Of a DNA stretch of 64,000 nucleotides, positions 9,713-19,247 are shown piece by piece. How positions within the stretch are numbered: position 1 is the stretch's first letter; each line of letters opens with the position of its first letter. The translations under genes and the position numbers were made by a program. The notes under the pieces were generated by a model. That model had not been told where the DNA came from and searched no databases. It worked only from the letters and a program-made list of their open reading frames with translations. Location: assembly GCF_028683095.1 (NCBI RefSeq), contig NZ_JAJUBC010000033.1, positions 1-64,000 of the forward strand, written 5' to 3'. This DNA is from Enterovibrio gelatinilyticus. Lineage in GTDB: Bacteria; Pseudomonadota; Gammaproteobacteria; Enterobacterales; Vibrionaceae.

Positions 9713-10669
9713 ATGAATACAGATAAACCAAAAGTGCAATTCATCGACATTTCAGATGACATTGCTGGCCAACGGATCGATAACTTTCTCCGAAATTGGC
9801 TTAAAAACGTCCCTAAAAGTATGATTTATCGCGTTCTTCGCAAGGGAGAGGTGCGAGTTAACAAAAAACGCATAAAACCGGAATATAAGCTCCAGGCGGG
9901 TGATGTGATTCGTCTTCCTCCGATCAAGATCCCAGAGGTGGCGCAGGCTGCGGCACCTAATACCAAGCTGGATCGCGTGGCAGAGCTAGAAAAATGTGTG
10001 ATTTATGAAGACGATCACATGCTTGTTCTGAATAAACCATCTGGAACTGCGGTTCACGGTGGAAGTGGGCTGCATTTCGGTGCAATCGAGGCCATGCGTG
10101 CGCTTCGTCCTGATGCGCGCTTTCTTGAATTGGTACATCGAATTGACCGGGACACGTCTGGTATCTTGCTGATCGCCAAAAAACGCTCGGCTTTGCGTCA
10201 TCTTCAAGCGCAGTTTCGCGAGAAGACGGTACAAAAATATTACTTTGCGTTGGGCATGGGCAAGTGGAAACCAAGCATGCGCAAGGTGACTGCTCCTTTG
10301 CTGAAAAATGAAGTGAACAGCATCGTTCGTGTTAACCCGAATGGCAAAGCGTCTGAAACCCGCTTTAAGATTCTGGAACAGTTCGATCAGGCAACCTTAG
10401 TGCAAGCGAGCCCGATAACAGGACGCACTCATCAAATTAGGGTTCACGCTCAATACGTGGGGCATCCACTTGCTTGGGATGACCGCTATGGTGATCCGCG
10501 CTTTGATGCTTACACGAAGAAGTTTGGGTTGAACCGTTTGTTCCTTCATGCCGCGAATATCAAATTCACGCATCCAGGTACTGAAGAGGTGATGGATATT
10601 TCAGCCCCTTTGGATAAACAATTAGAGCGAACCTTGGAAGGTTTAAGGAAACTGCCACGTGTTAACTAA
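9713..10669 (+). CDS. rluC: 23S rRNA pseudouridine synthase RluC
   Basis: 318 residues. An S4 RNA-binding domain (about 20-80: QRIDNFLRNWLKNVPKSMIY, RKGEVRVNKKRIKPEYKL) is followed by an RluA-family catalytic domain with the active-site Asp in HRIDRDTSG and the motif GRTHQIRVHAQYVGHP. RluC makes pseudouridines at 23S positions 955, 2504 and 2580. The first residues align with E. coli RluC, so the ATG at 9713 is right even though it has no ribosome-binding site (see the -10 entry). It overlaps the following HAD gene by 11 bases, indicating an operon; RNase E is divergent, as in other gammaproteobacteria. Confidence 0.96.
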   Translation: MNTDKPKVQFIDISDDIAGQRIDNFLRNWLKNVPKSMIYRVLRKGEVRVNKKRIKPEYKLQAGDVIRLPPIKIPEVAQAAAPNTKLDRVAELEKCVIYEDDHMLVLNKPSGTAVHGGSGLHFGAIEAMRALRPDARFLELVHRIDRDTSGILLIAKKRSALRHLQAQFREKTVQKYYFALGMGKWKPSMRKVTAPLLKNEVNSIVRVNPNGKASETRFKILEQFDQATLVQASPITGRTHQIRVHAQYVGHPLAWDDRYGDPRFDAYTKKFGLNRLFLHAANIKFTHPGTEEVMDISAPLDKQLERTLEGLRKLPRVN

Positions 10670-11300
10670 CTACAAGTTAGTGATATTTGATTGGGACGGT
10701 ACGGTGATGGACTCCATTGCACGTATTGTTTCCAGCTTGGATGAGGCTGCCCGTTTAACGGGCGGCTTACCAGAGTTGTCATTTGACGAACTTAAGCAAA
10801 TGATTGGGCTTAGCTTGGATAAGGGCTACACCTATCTGTATCCAGATGCGCCGCTTGAAAAGCGTGATGTTTGGAAAAAGCACTACGGCGAACAGTTTCG
10901 AGAACTCAATACCACACCTCATAGGTTATATGATGGTGTGATGGAGGCACTAACGGCTTTGAAAGCGCGCGGGCATCTATTGAGTGTTGCGACAGGAAAA
11001 TCTCGCCCTGGTCTTGATCGTGCCATTCAAGAAACGAAGACTGACCACCTTTTTGTTGCTACTCGAACCGCAGATCAAACGGCCTCTAAACCGGATCCTC
11101 TCATGATCCTTTCTATATTAGATGAGCTAAACATTGCGCCACATGAAGCGGTAATGGTGGGGGATACGTCACATGACATGCTGCTCGCTAAAAATGCAGG
11201 TGTTGATGCGATTGGCGTCACTTGGGGGGTTCACGATGAGGGTGTGCTATCTGATTATGCACCGGTAGCCGTGATTGCATCTTTAGATGCGCTTGTCTGA
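10659..11300 (+). CDS. HAD-superfamily phosphatase (phosphoglycolate-phosphatase-like)
   Basis: 213 residues with the HAD motifs: nucleophile DWDGT at residues 11-15, motif II in SVATGKS, Lys in ASKPDP, and MVGDTSHDM for the acidic pair. The helical cap between residues about 20 and 85 makes it a subfamily IA enzyme, a small-molecule phosphatase whose substrate is not known. Its GTG start lies inside the rluC 3' end, with AAGGAAAC upstream, so translation is coupled to rluC. A terminator follows at 11341-11364. Confidence 0.88.
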   Translation: MLTNYKLVIFDWDGTVMDSIARIVSSLDEAARLTGGLPELSFDELKQMIGLSLDKGYTYLYPDAPLEKRDVWKKHYGEQFRELNTTPHRLYDGVMEALTALKARGHLLSVATGKSRPGLDRAIQETKTDHLFVATRTADQTASKPDPLMILSILDELNIAPHEAVMVGDTSHDMLLAKNAGVDAIGVTWGVHDEGVLSDYAPVAVIASLDALV

Positions 11301-11340
11301 ATCGTTATCTTCTTTATATAGATAATAAAATACAGATAAC

Positions 11341-11364
11341 AAAAGGGCGTTCAAACGCCCTTTT
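11341..11364. terminator. Bidirectional intrinsic terminator
   Basis: AAAAGGGCGT and ACGCCCTTTT (11341-11350 with 11355-11364) form a 10-bp stem flanked by A- and T-rich arms, between the convergent HAD (+) and Maf (-) genes. Confidence 0.9.
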
Positions 11365-11368
11365 GCTT

Positions 11369-11953
11369 TTATAGAACAGCCTTTCCTTCTGCGCGTAACA
11401 TTTCACACAGTCGTATTAAAGGTAAGCCCACCAACGTATTGGGATCTCTGCCTTCTAGTTTTTCAAACAGTGCTATCCCCAAACTCTCACATTTAAAGCT
11501 TCCCGCGCAATCTAAGGGCTGCTCGCGAGTGATATAGCGTTCAATTTCGGCAAGCGTTAATTGGCGAAAGTGTACATGAAACGGTTCAACATCCGTTTGA
11601 ACGTTATTGGTTGCAGCGTTGAGTAGTGTTAGTCCCGTATAAAAGGTGACATGCTGACCTGATGCTAGCGATAGTTGCTCGATAGCACGTTCATGTGTGT
11701 GTGGCTTACCGAGGATCCTTCCGTTGATCACACAAACTTGATCGGATCCTATGATCAAGGCATCAGGATGTGCATTTCGACAGGCTTGAGCTTTTTCCCG
11801 CGATAGTCGTTTGACCAATTCGGTGGGGGATTCATCATCAAATGGTGTTTCGTCAATGTCAGGAGAATGAGATTTGAAAGGGAAATCGAGTTTTTGTAGC
11901 AACATCTGGCGGTATTTAGACCCAGATGCCAGTACGACTGTTTGATTATTCAT
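11369..11953 (-). CDS. Maf-family nucleotide pyrophosphatase (YceF type, 7-methyl-GTP)
   Basis: 194 residues with the Maf hallmarks: [15 protein letters not shown] at the N-terminus, SPDIDET, KAQA, IGSDQV and a C-terminal NTLVGLPL. Maf proteins hydrolyse (modified) NTPs to NMPs and pyrophosphate. The gene's place beside yceD-rpmF matches yceF, the 7-methyl-GTP pyrophosphatase of E. coli, rather than the dTTP/UTP-specific yhdE. It is on the minus strand, opposite to its neighbours, and shares the intergenic region with the yceD promoter. Family is secure; the substrate is inferred from gene order. Confidence 0.9.
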   Translation of the reverse strand: MNNQTVVLASGSKYRQMLLQKLDFPFKSHSPDIDETPFDDESPTELVKRLSREKAQACRNAHPDALIIGSDQVCVINGRILGKPHTHERAIEQLSLASGQHVTFYTGLTLLNAATNNVQTDVEPFHVHFRQLTLAEIERYITREQPLDCAGSFKCESLGIALFEKLEGRDPNTLVGLPLIRLCEMLRAEGKAVL

Positions 11954-12150
11954 CTATCGATGCACCATAGTCAGATTATTCGTATACGGGGGTTAGTGTA
12001 ATGTTTTACACTTGCGTAGGCGAGTGGGCTTGAGTGTTTATGCCCATTCTGTATTTAATTTCGCTAAGTACCTGTTGTTCAGAAATTAACCTATATCTGA
12101 AAGGTTGTAGCTTTAGAGCCAACGATCTGGAAGTTAAGGCATAAATTTCT

Positions 12151-12188
12151 TTGACTCAGGATGCTTTGGAGGCTAGAATTCGCGCCCT
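12151..12188 (+). promoter_or_regulatory. yceD-rpmF-fab operon promoter, leaderless geometry
   Basis: TTGACT (12151-12156), a 17-base spacer and TAGAAT (12174-12179) make a strong sigma-70 promoter, each box 5 of 6. The yceD ATG at 12189 comes nine bases after the -10, so the transcript should start within about 3 bases of the start codon. A second, weaker candidate is TTGAGT-16-TATTTA at 12030-12057. Confidence 0.75.
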
Positions 12189-12719
12189 ATGCAGAAGGTA
12201 AAGCTACCACTGACGGTTGATCCGTTTAAAAGTGCGCAAAAGAGGCTGGACTACGATGGCATCATCGCAGTTAAGCAGATGGAGCGTCTTTCTGAGGCAA
12301 CTGAAGGTGTAATCGGTGATGCTGATGTGAAGCTTTCGTTCGACATTGATGCTCAAGGTTTAAAGATTGTAAGCGGTCACGCTAAGGTCGATGTTAATCT
12401 TGAATGTCAGCGTTGTTGGAAGTCTTTCCCATATCACTGTGATATCGAATTTATTTACAGCCCGGTTTTCAATGAAGATCAGGTTGGCAATTTACCGGAA
12501 GCTTATGAGCCGGCATTAGTCGACGAAAATGGTGAGATAAACCTGCTTCAAATCATCGAAGATGAGTTGATGGTGGCTTTGCCACAGGTTGCCATGCACG
12601 ATGAGGTTGACTGCGAAGTCAACGCTGATGGCATGGTCTTCGGGGAAATCCCGCTTGCTGATGAGCGTCCGAATCCATTTGCCGTTTTGAAAAACTTAAA
12701 GCAAAGTAACGAGGAGTAG
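12189..12719 (+). CDS. yceD: YceD (DUF177), large-ribosomal-subunit accumulation protein
   Basis: 176 residues; the N-terminus [20 protein letters not shown] and the motif [10 protein letters not shown] match the DUF177 family. The conserved Cys pair lies near residues 75-78 and the C-terminus [14 protein letters not shown] is also typical. YceD is needed for normal 23S rRNA accumulation and almost always precedes rpmF, as here (5 bases apart). No upstream SD is present and the promoter -10 ends only nine bases before the ATG, so translation probably starts on a leaderless mRNA. First gene of the rpmF-plsX-fab operon. Confidence 0.93.
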   Translation: MQKVKLPLTVDPFKSAQKRLDYDGIIAVKQMERLSEATEGVIGDADVKLSFDIDAQGLKIVSGHAKVDVNLECQRCWKSFPYHCDIEFIYSPVFNEDQVGNLPEAYEPALVDENGEINLLQIIEDELMVALPQVAMHDEVDCEVNADGMVFGEIPLADERPNPFAVLKNLKQSNEE

Positions 12720-12724
12720 GGTCC

Positions 12725-12895
12725 ATGGCCGTACAAAAGAGCAAGAAATCACGTTCAATGCGTGGTATGCGTCGTTCACACGATGCGCTAACTACTAGTG
12801 CATTGTCTGTAGATGCAACTTCTGGTGAAACTCACCTGCGTCACAACGTGACTGCTGACGGTTTCTACCGTGGCCGCAAGGTAATCAACAAGTAA
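12725..12895 (+). CDS. rpmF: 50S ribosomal protein L32
   Basis: 56 residues, starting [20 protein letters not shown] and ending GRKVINK, the usual length and sequence pattern of bacterial L32. SD GAGGAGTAGGG overlaps the end of yceD (12711-12721). The shared operon with yceD and plsX links ribosome assembly with membrane-lipid synthesis, as in many gammaproteobacteria. Confidence 0.97.
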   Translation: MAVQKSKKSRSMRGMRRSHDALTTSALSVDATSGETHLRHNVTADGFYRGRKVINK

Positions 12896-12904
12896 GGTTG
12901 AGCC

Positions 12905-13930
12905 TTGTCTGGTCTAACCATTGCACTTGATGCGATGGGTGGGGACTTCGGTCCCCAGATAACAGTGCCTGCCTCCGTGCAGGCATTGTTGCATTTCCCT
13001 TCGTTAAAAGTCGTACTCGTCGGTGATCATGCTGAGATCACCCGCCAGCTCGTATTGCTGGGTCATAATAACGCCTCCCGCATATCAATTGTTCATGCGG
13101 AATCTTCTATCGCCAATGACACACGTCCTTCGCAAGCGCTTCGGTCAAGCAAAGGTTCTTCTATGCGTGTGGCCCTTGAACTTGTTGCCGAAGGCAAAGC
13201 TGATGCTTGTGTCAGTGCTGGTAACACTGGTGCCTTGATGGCACTCTCCCGAATGCTACTAAAACTGCTTCCTGGTATCGACAGGCCTGCTTTGATCTCT
13301 GAGCTTCCGACGCTAGGAGACCATAAAAGTTGGTTACTCGATTTAGGCGCGAATGTATCAGTAGATGCTGATACGTTATTTCAGTTTGCTGTGATGGGTG
13401 CCGTACTCGCTGAAGAAGAGTTAGGTCGCCAACCATCAGTGGCATTGCTGAACATCGGTGAGGAAGAAATTAAAGGGAACGATTTGGTTAAACGCTGTTC
13501 AGAAATGCTGCAACAGTGTTCTGCGGTTAATTACATCGGCTATGTAGAGGGTGACCAACTCTATACAGGAAAAGCCGACGTGATTGTCTGCGATGGATTC
13601 GTCGGTAATGTCAGCCTCAAAACCAGTGAAGGTGTCGCGAGATTATTTTTAGAAAGTCTAAAAATGCATATACTCGAGAACCCGTTTAAGAAACTGGTGG
13701 CTAAATGGCTATTTGGCAGTCTATTTAAATCGCTAAATAACCTGAACCCCGACCAGTACAATGGTGCAAGTCTGTTAGGATTGCGCGGCATTGTAGTGAA
13801 AAGCCACGGACGTGCTGATACATCCGCTTTCCAACACGCTATCGGAGAAGCGGTACACGAAGTCGAACGGCAAATCCCTAAAAAGATATGTGACCGTTTG
13901 GAAGCCGTACTACTCGAGAGGCATTATTAG
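12905..13930 (+). CDS. plsX: Phosphate acyltransferase PlsX
   Basis: 341 residues beginning [17 protein letters not shown], the PlsX signature, with [15 protein letters not shown] near residue 100 and [14 protein letters not shown] near 235. PlsX converts acyl-ACP to acyl-phosphate for PlsY in phospholipid synthesis and is peripherally membrane-associated. The start is a TTG at 12905 behind AAGGTTGAG, 9 bases after the rpmF stop. The non-ATG start may lower translation relative to L32. It lies 5 bases before fabH. Confidence 0.96.
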   Translation: MSGLTIALDAMGGDFGPQITVPASVQALLHFPSLKVVLVGDHAEITRQLVLLGHNNASRISIVHAESSIANDTRPSQALRSSKGSSMRVALELVAEGKADACVSAGNTGALMALSRMLLKLLPGIDRPALISELPTLGDHKSWLLDLGANVSVDADTLFQFAVMGAVLAEEELGRQPSVALLNIGEEEIKGNDLVKRCSEMLQQCSAVNYIGYVEGDQLYTGKADVIVCDGFVGNVSLKTSEGVARLFLESLKMHILENPFKKLVAKWLFGSLFKSLNNLNPDQYNGASLLGLRGIVVKSHGRADTSAFQHAIGEAVHEVERQIPKKICDRLEAVLLERHY

Positions 13931-13935
13931 TCTTC

Positions 13936-14901
13936 ATGTTCAGTAAGATTTTAGGCACAGGCAGTTATTTGCCTGCGCAAATCCGCTCAAATGCGGATCT
14001 CGAAAAAATGGTTGATACCAGTGATGAGTGGATCATGGCTCGCACTGGTATTAAAGAACGTCGTATCGCTGCTGAAGACGAAACAGTGGCGACGATGGGT
14101 TATCACGCTGCTTGTCGAGCCATTGAAATGGCACAGATTGACAAGCAAGACATTGACTTAATTATCTTTGCGACCACCAGTGGCGAAAACGCATTTCCTG
14201 CAGCGGCTTGTGATGTACAAGCTATGTTGGAGATTAGCGGTTGCCCTGCGTTTGATATTGCTGCGGCATGTTCAGGGTTTGTTTATGCCCTCAGCGTGGC
14301 AGATCAATACGTGAAATCTGGCATGGCGCGTAACGCACTCGTGATTGGTGCAGATCGTCTATCGCATAAATGTGATCCAGAAGATCGTTCGACCATCATT
14401 CTGTTTGGTGACGGTGCGGGTGCGGCAGTGGTGAGTGCCAGTGAAGAACCTGGAATTATTTCAACGCACCTTCGCGCTGACGGTAAGTTTGGCGAGTTGC
14501 TGAAACTTAAATTTCCTGAGCGTGCTGGCGCCAATAGTCCTGTCGCGCAAGATGCATGGCTAGAAATGGCTGGCAATGATGTGTTTAAAGTTGCTGTTAC
14601 CCAACTTGCTAACATCGTGTCGGAAACACTTGATGCGAATCATATGGATAAGTCAGAGATTGATTGGTTAGTTCCACATCAAGCTAACTTCCGCATTATT
14701 AAAGCTACTGCTAAGAAACTCGCGATGTCGATGGATCAGGTAGTGATTACCCTAGATAGACACGGCAATACGTCTGCCGCCTCTGTCCCTACTGCGCTCG
14801 ATGAGGCAGTGAGAGATGGACGCATTCAACGCGGTCAAACGATTTTGCTGGAGGCCTTTGGTGGTGGTTTCGCCTGGGGCTCTGCTCTGATTAAGTTTTA
14901 A
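13936..14901 (+). CDS. fabH: 3-oxoacyl-ACP synthase III FabH
   Basis: 321 residues. The active-site triad is visible: Cys in [11 protein letters not shown] near residue 115, His in VPHQANFRI near 250 and Asn in GNTSAAS near 280. FabH condenses acetyl-CoA with malonyl-ACP to start fatty-acid synthesis. The gene begins 5 bases after plsX and is followed by fabD with a 14-base gap, so it belongs to the same operon. Length and N-terminus ([10 protein letters not shown]) are standard. Confidence 0.97.
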   Translation: MFSKILGTGSYLPAQIRSNADLEKMVDTSDEWIMARTGIKERRIAAEDETVATMGYHAACRAIEMAQIDKQDIDLIIFATTSGENAFPAAACDVQAMLEISGCPAFDIAAACSGFVYALSVADQYVKSGMARNALVIGADRLSHKCDPEDRSTIILFGDGAGAAVVSASEEPGIISTHLRADGKFGELLKLKFPERAGANSPVAQDAWLEMAGNDVFKVAVTQLANIVSETLDANHMDKSEIDWLVPHQANFRIIKATAKKLAMSMDQVVITLDRHGNTSAASVPTALDEAVRDGRIQRGQTILLEAFGGGFAWGSALIKF

Positions 14902-14915
14902 AAAGGAATATATCT

Positions 14916-15839
14916 ATGTCTAACTTTGCTGTGGTTTTCCCAGGTCAAGGTTCACAAACTGTGGGCATGTTGGCAGAACTGGGTGAACAATTTGATGTAG
15001 TAAAACAAACGTTTTCAGAAGCATCTGACGTGTTGGGTTACGATCTTTGGGCACTTGTTCAAAATGGTCCAGACACTGACCTTAATCAAACACATCGTAC
15101 GCAACCTGCACTATTGAGTGCGTCTGTTGCTATCTGGCGTGTTTGGCAAGAACAAGGTGGTGCTCAGCCATCAGTTATGGCTGGTCATAGCTTGGGTGAG
15201 TATTCGGCGCTTGTATGTGCGGGCGTTATCGATTTCAAAGAAGCAGTCAAATTGGTTGAGCTTCGTGGTCAATTAATGCAAGAAGCTGTGCCTGCTGGTG
15301 TCGGCGCGATGTCAGCCATTATTGGCCTTGATAATGATGCGATTGCAAAAGCGTGTGAAGAAGCTGCTCAGGGAGAAGTCGTTTCTCCAGTTAACTTCAA
15401 TTCACCAGGCCAAGTTGTGATTGCGGGTAATAAAGAAGCAGTAGAGCGTGCAAACGTATTGTGTAAAGAAGCGGGTGCAAAACGTGCTCTTCCTTTACCT
15501 GTTTCTGTGCCTTCTCACTGCGCATTGATGAAACCAGCAGCAGATAAATTGGCAATTGCACTTGAGAATATCGTGTTTTCTGCGCCATCTATTCCTGTGA
15601 TTAATAACGCGGATGTGGCAACTGAGACTGATTCTGCTGCAATTAAGAGCGCATTGGTTCGCCAGCTTTATGGCCCTGTTCGTTGGACAGAAAGTGTAGA
15701 GAAGATGGCAAGCGAAGGTGTTGAGCTGCTATTGGAAATGGGCCCAGGTAAAGTATTGACAGGCCTAGCAAAACGTATTGACCGCAACTTGAGTGCAGCG
15801 GCAGTAAACGATTCAGCATCGCTGGAAGCGGCGAAATAA
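14916..15839 (+). CDS. fabD: Malonyl-CoA:ACP transacylase FabD
   Basis: 307 residues with FPGQGSQTVGML at the N-terminus and the nucleophile Ser in GHSLGEYSALVCAG near residue 92. The catalytic His lies in PVSVPSHCALM near 200. FabD moves malonyl groups from CoA to ACP. SD AAGGAATA precedes the ATG. The order fabH-fabD-fabG is the conserved one; a 59-base gap separates it from fabG. Confidence 0.97.
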   Translation: MSNFAVVFPGQGSQTVGMLAELGEQFDVVKQTFSEASDVLGYDLWALVQNGPDTDLNQTHRTQPALLSASVAIWRVWQEQGGAQPSVMAGHSLGEYSALVCAGVIDFKEAVKLVELRGQLMQEAVPAGVGAMSAIIGLDNDAIAKACEEAAQGEVVSPVNFNSPGQVVIAGNKEAVERANVLCKEAGAKRALPLPVSVPSHCALMKPAADKLAIALENIVFSAPSIPVINNADVATETDSAAIKSALVRQLYGPVRWTESVEKMASEGVELLLEMGPGKVLTGLAKRIDRNLSAAAVNDSASLEAAK

Positions 15840-15898
15840 TTTCTGGGAATTGCGGACAGCAATAAAAGCTGGCAGCTGTTATAAAGGAACGAAAACTC

Positions 15899-16633
15899 AT
15901 GAACCTGAACGGAAAAATTGCTCTTGTAACCGGCGCAAGCCGCGGTATTGGCCGTGCTATCGCAGAACTTCTTGTTGAACGAGGTGCGACAGTAGTAGGC
16001 ACTGCCACTTCTGAGAGCGGTGCCGCAGCAATCAGTGATTATCTGGGTGAAAATGGCAAAGGTTTCGCACTGAACGTGACATCAGCAGAGTCTGTTGATG
16101 CTGTACTGAAATCGATTAAAGAAGAGTTTGGCGACATTGATATCCTGGTAAATAACGCAGGTATTACGCGTGATAACCTTCTGATGCGAATGAAAGATGA
16201 CGAGTGGCAGGACATTATGGACACCAACTTAACGTCTATCTTCCGCATGTCGAAAGCAGTAATGCGTGCAATGATGAAAAAACGTCATGGCCGTATTATC
16301 AACGTGGGCTCTGTTGTTGGCACAATGGGCAATGCAGGACAGGCGAATTACGCAGCAGCAAAAGCTGGAGTTGTGGGCTTCACCAAATCTCTGGCACGAG
16401 AAGTTGCATCACGCGGAATTACCGTAAATACTGTTGCTCCAGGTTTCATCGAAACCGATATGACAAAAGCGCTGAACGATGATCAGCGTGCAGCAACACT
16501 TTCTCAAGTACCTGCTGGACGATTGGGTGATCCACGTGAAATTGCTGCGACCGTCGCTTTCTTAGCGTCAGGCGATGCAGCATATATCACAGGTGAGACA
16601 CTTCATGTTAACGGCGGCATGTACATGATTTAA
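15899..16633 (+). CDS. fabG: 3-oxoacyl-ACP reductase FabG
   Basis: 244 residues, short-chain dehydrogenase fold: NADPH-binding TGASRGIGRA near residue 11, NNAG near 86, catalytic Ser in NVGSVVG and the YxxxK pair in YAAAKAG near 151-155, and the C-terminal TGETLHVNGGMYM. It reduces 3-oxoacyl-ACP in elongation. SD AAAGGAACG precedes the ATG. Downstream is an unusual nested hairpin (16640-16726) before acpP. Confidence 0.97.
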   Translation: MNLNGKIALVTGASRGIGRAIAELLVERGATVVGTATSESGAAAISDYLGENGKGFALNVTSAESVDAVLKSIKEEFGDIDILVNNAGITRDNLLMRMKDDEWQDIMDTNLTSIFRMSKAVMRAMMKKRHGRIINVGSVVGTMGNAGQANYAAAKAGVVGFTKSLAREVASRGITVNTVAPGFIETDMTKALNDDQRAATLSQVPAGRLGDPREIAATVAFLASGDAAYITGETLHVNGGMYMI

Positions 16634-16639
16634 ACATTA

Positions 16640-16726
16640 AAGTTGCAACACGAAATGATACAGGTCAAACTCCGGCTGTTTATCGAGCATATCGTGGTTT
16701 GACCAGCATATAGGGTGTTGCAACTT
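16640..16726 (+). promoter_or_regulatory. Nested inverted repeat between fabG and acpP
   Basis: Outer arms AAGTTGCAACAC (16640-16651) and GTGTTGCAACTT (16715-16726) are perfect 12-bp complements. Inner arms GGTCAAAC (16663-16670) and GTTTGACC (16697-16704) are perfect 8-bp complements. No T-run follows. The RNA would fold into a long two-step hairpin ahead of acpP: a processing site, a stabilising 5' structure or an operator. Confidence 0.75.
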
Positions 16727-16790
16727 CCACATTATTGAATAAACTACTGCACATATCGCATCTGCGAATCTTGTAAGGAATAGTATTAAT

Positions 16791-17027
16791 ATGAGCAACA
16801 TCGAAGAACGCGTTAAAAAAATCATCGTTGAGCAACTAGGCGTAGACGAAGCTGAAGTTAAAAACGAAGCATCTTTCGTTGACGATCTGGGTGCAGATTC
16901 ACTTGACACTGTTGAGTTGGTAATGGCTCTGGAAGAAGAATTCGATACAGAGATCCCAGACGAAGAAGCAGAGAAGATCACTACCGTCCAAGCAGCGATT
17001 GACTACGTTGTAGGCGCGTCTGAGTAA
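16791..17027 (+). CDS. acpP: Acyl carrier protein
   Basis: 78 residues, highly acidic, with the phosphopantetheine Ser in [18 protein letters not shown] near residue 37. It carries the growing acyl chain for FabD, FabH, FabG, FabF and PlsX encoded around it. SD AAGGAATAG precedes the ATG. It has its own strong terminator at 17045-17076 and a structured upstream region, consistent with separate high-level expression from within the fab cluster. Confidence 0.98.
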   Translation: MSNIEERVKKIIVEQLGVDEAEVKNEASFVDDLGADSLDTVELVMALEEEFDTEIPDEEAEKITTVQAAIDYVVGASE

Positions 17028-17044
17028 TCAGAACAAGATCCTTC

Positions 17045-17076
17045 CAGGCGGTCACTATGACCGCCTGAGTTTTTTC
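17045..17076 (+). terminator. Intrinsic terminator after acpP
   Basis: Perfect 10-bp stem CAGGCGGTCA / TGACCGCCTG (17045-17054 with 17058-17067), loop CTA, then a T-run. It probably limits read-through into fabF. Confidence 0.92.
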
Positions 17077-17125
17077 TAAGACCCCGAAAATTTCAAATTA
17101 CACCTTTTCTCCGGAGAATATCATC

Positions 17126-18364
17126 GTGTCTAAGCGTCGTGTTGTTGTCACTGGCATGGGGATGTTATCACCTGTAGGTAACACCGTTGAATCTTCTTGG
17201 AAAGCCTTGCTGGCAGGCCAAAGCGGAATTCAAACCATCCAACATTTCGATACCACTGGTTTCGCAACCCAATTTGCTGGGATGGTGAATGATTTCAACT
17301 GTGAAGATTACATCTCTAAGAAAGATGCCAAGAAAATGGATTTATTTATCCAATATGGTATCGCTGCAAGTGTGCAAGCATTTGAAGATTCTGGTTTGGA
17401 AGTCACAGAAGAGAATGCAGAGCGTATTGGTGTAGCTATTGGCTCTGGTATTGGTGGCCTCGGACTTATTGAGTCAAACCACCGTGCGTATGTCGAAAAA
17501 GGCCCACGCAAAATTAGCCCATTTTTTGTACCGTCGACCATCGTGAATATGATCGCCGGTCATGTTTCAATTAACTACGGTCTTCGCGGTCCAAACATCG
17601 CGATTTCGACTGCTTGTACGACTGGCCTTCATAACATCGGTCACGCGGCACGTATGATTGCATACGGCGATGCGGACGCTATGGTGGCAGGTGGTGCAGA
17701 AAAAGCATCAACTGAGCTTGGTATCGGTGGTTTTGCAGCAGCAAAAGCACTGTCAACTCGTAACGATGACCCACAAGCTGCTTCGCGCCCTTGGGATAAA
17801 GACCGTGACGGTTTTGTTCTGGGTGATGGTGCAGGCGTCATGGTTCTTGAAGAATACGAGTTTGCTAAAGCGCGCGGCGCGAAAATCTACTGTGAGCTAG
17901 TTGGCTTCGGTATGAGTGGCGACGCCTACCACATGACCTCGCCAAGTGCAGACGGTTCTGGTGGTGCATTGGCAATGAAAGCGGCAATCCGCGATGCTGG
18001 CATTACACCTGAAGATATTGGTTATGTTAACGCACACGGCACTTCGACGCCGGCTGGTGACGTTGCTGAAACCAAAGGCATTCGTTTGGCTATGGGTGCT
18101 GCTGCTGACAAAACCATGGTGTCTTCGACCAAGTCGATGACTGGTCACTTGTTGGGTGCTGCAGGTTCTGCTGAATCTATCTTCACCATCATGTCATTGG
18201 TTGATCAAGCGGTACCGCCAACAATTAACCTTGATAACGTTGATGAAGGTTGTGACCTTGATTACGTTCCTCACGAAGCGCGTCAAGTGAGCATGGAGTA
18301 CGCTCTGTGTAACTCTTTCGGCTTCGGCGGCACGAATGGCTCGTTAATCTTCAAAAAAATGTAA
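17126..18364 (+). CDS. fabF: 3-oxoacyl-ACP synthase II FabF
   Basis: 412 residues. Catalytic Cys in [12 protein letters not shown] near residue 165, His in [11 protein letters not shown] near 305 and [11 protein letters not shown] near 340, with C-terminal [14 protein letters not shown]. It performs chain-elongating condensation, including temperature control of unsaturated fatty acids in E. coli. The start is a GTG behind CCGGAGAAT. It is separated from acpP by a terminator and closed by its own terminator at 18383-18417. Confidence 0.97.
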   Translation: MSKRRVVVTGMGMLSPVGNTVESSWKALLAGQSGIQTIQHFDTTGFATQFAGMVNDFNCEDYISKKDAKKMDLFIQYGIAASVQAFEDSGLEVTEENAERIGVAIGSGIGGLGLIESNHRAYVEKGPRKISPFFVPSTIVNMIAGHVSINYGLRGPNIAISTACTTGLHNIGHAARMIAYGDADAMVAGGAEKASTELGIGGFAAAKALSTRNDDPQAASRPWDKDRDGFVLGDGAGVMVLEEYEFAKARGAKIYCELVGFGMSGDAYHMTSPSADGSGGALAMKAAIRDAGITPEDIGYVNAHGTSTPAGDVAETKGIRLAMGAAADKTMVSSTKSMTGHLLGAAGSAESIFTIMSLVDQAVPPTINLDNVDEGCDLDYVPHEARQVSMEYALCNSFGFGGTNGSLIFKKM

Positions 18365-18382
18365 GTTTTTTGATAGAATAGA

Positions 18383-18417
18383 ACGGCTCGATAGTTGATA
18401 TCGGGCCGTTTTTTTTT
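18383..18417 (+). terminator. Intrinsic terminator after fabF
   Basis: Stem ACGGC-CGAT / ATCG-GCCGT (18383-18392 with 18400-18409, one G-T pair) followed by nine T residues. Confidence 0.9.
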
Positions 18418-18437
18418 CTGCTTTTCAAGGATGAACC

Positions 18438-19247
18438 ATGATCCTGCTTAATGGACAGCTTGCTGATTTCCTGCCGATTGCTGACAGGGGACTGCAATAC
18501 GGAGACGGATGCTATACCACCATGCTGGTCAATGATGGTGTAGTTCGTTCTTGGTCACGTCACTTAGCGCGTTTGAAAGCCAACACGGCAAAGCTAGGTA
18601 TTGATGGCGTTGATTGGCAACAGGTCGCTACGTCAGCTGAAAGCGTTGCTTTTTCTCAGAAGCATGAAAGCAAAAGCATCGTGAAGATTATCGTGACGCG
18701 AGGAAGTGGTGGTCGAGGTTATAGCCCAAAAGGTTGTCACACGCCGAATGTTGTTGTGTCATCACACGCTTATCCTTCGCACTATCAGCAATGGAAAGAG
18801 CAGGGCATACAAATGGTGATGCTCAATCAACGATTAGGTTTGTCTTCGCTTGCTGGATTAAAGCACCTCAATCGTCTTGAGCAAGTATTAATAAAGCAAG
18901 AATTGGATACTCAAGACATTGATGATGGTGTGGTGTGTGATCTCAACGGCAAGTTGGTGGAAGCGTCGGCATCAAATTTGTTTTGGCGAAAAGGCAATGC
19001 CCTTTTCACGCCGGACCTATCGTTGTCTGGTGTAGAAGGTACAATGCGTGCTGAAGTGATCCATGCAGCACCATTGGAAGGATTCGACGTGAATATTGTG
19101 ACAGTAGACGCCGACACGATTTTCAGCGCGGATGAAGTATTTATAACCAATGCAGTGATGGGATTGGTTCCTGTTCGTTGCATAGAACAAACACGTTACC
19201 GCAGTGATGCGGCGTGTAGAGCTCTTACATTGAGGTTGAATGCGTGA
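18438..19247 (+). CDS. pabC: Aminodeoxychorismate lyase PabC
   Basis: 269 residues, fold-type IV PLP enzyme. N-terminal DRGLQYGDGCYTTM, the Lys of the Schiff base in SLAGLKHLNRLEQVL near residue 145, and EASASNLFW near 180 are all family marks. It makes 4-aminobenzoate plus pyruvate for folate. SD AAGGATGAACC precedes the ATG; the stop overlaps the mltG start by 4 bases, so the pabC-mltG-tmk-holB set is translationally coupled. Confidence 0.95.
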   Translation: MILLNGQLADFLPIADRGLQYGDGCYTTMLVNDGVVRSWSRHLARLKANTAKLGIDGVDWQQVATSAESVAFSQKHESKSIVKIIVTRGSGGRGYSPKGCHTPNVVVSSHAYPSHYQQWKEQGIQMVMLNQRLGLSSLAGLKHLNRLEQVLIKQELDTQDIDDGVVCDLNGKLVEASASNLFWRKGNALFTPDLSLSGVEGTMRAEVIHAAPLEGFDVNIVTVDADTIFSADEVFITNAVMGLVPVRCIEQTRYRSDAACRALTLRLNA

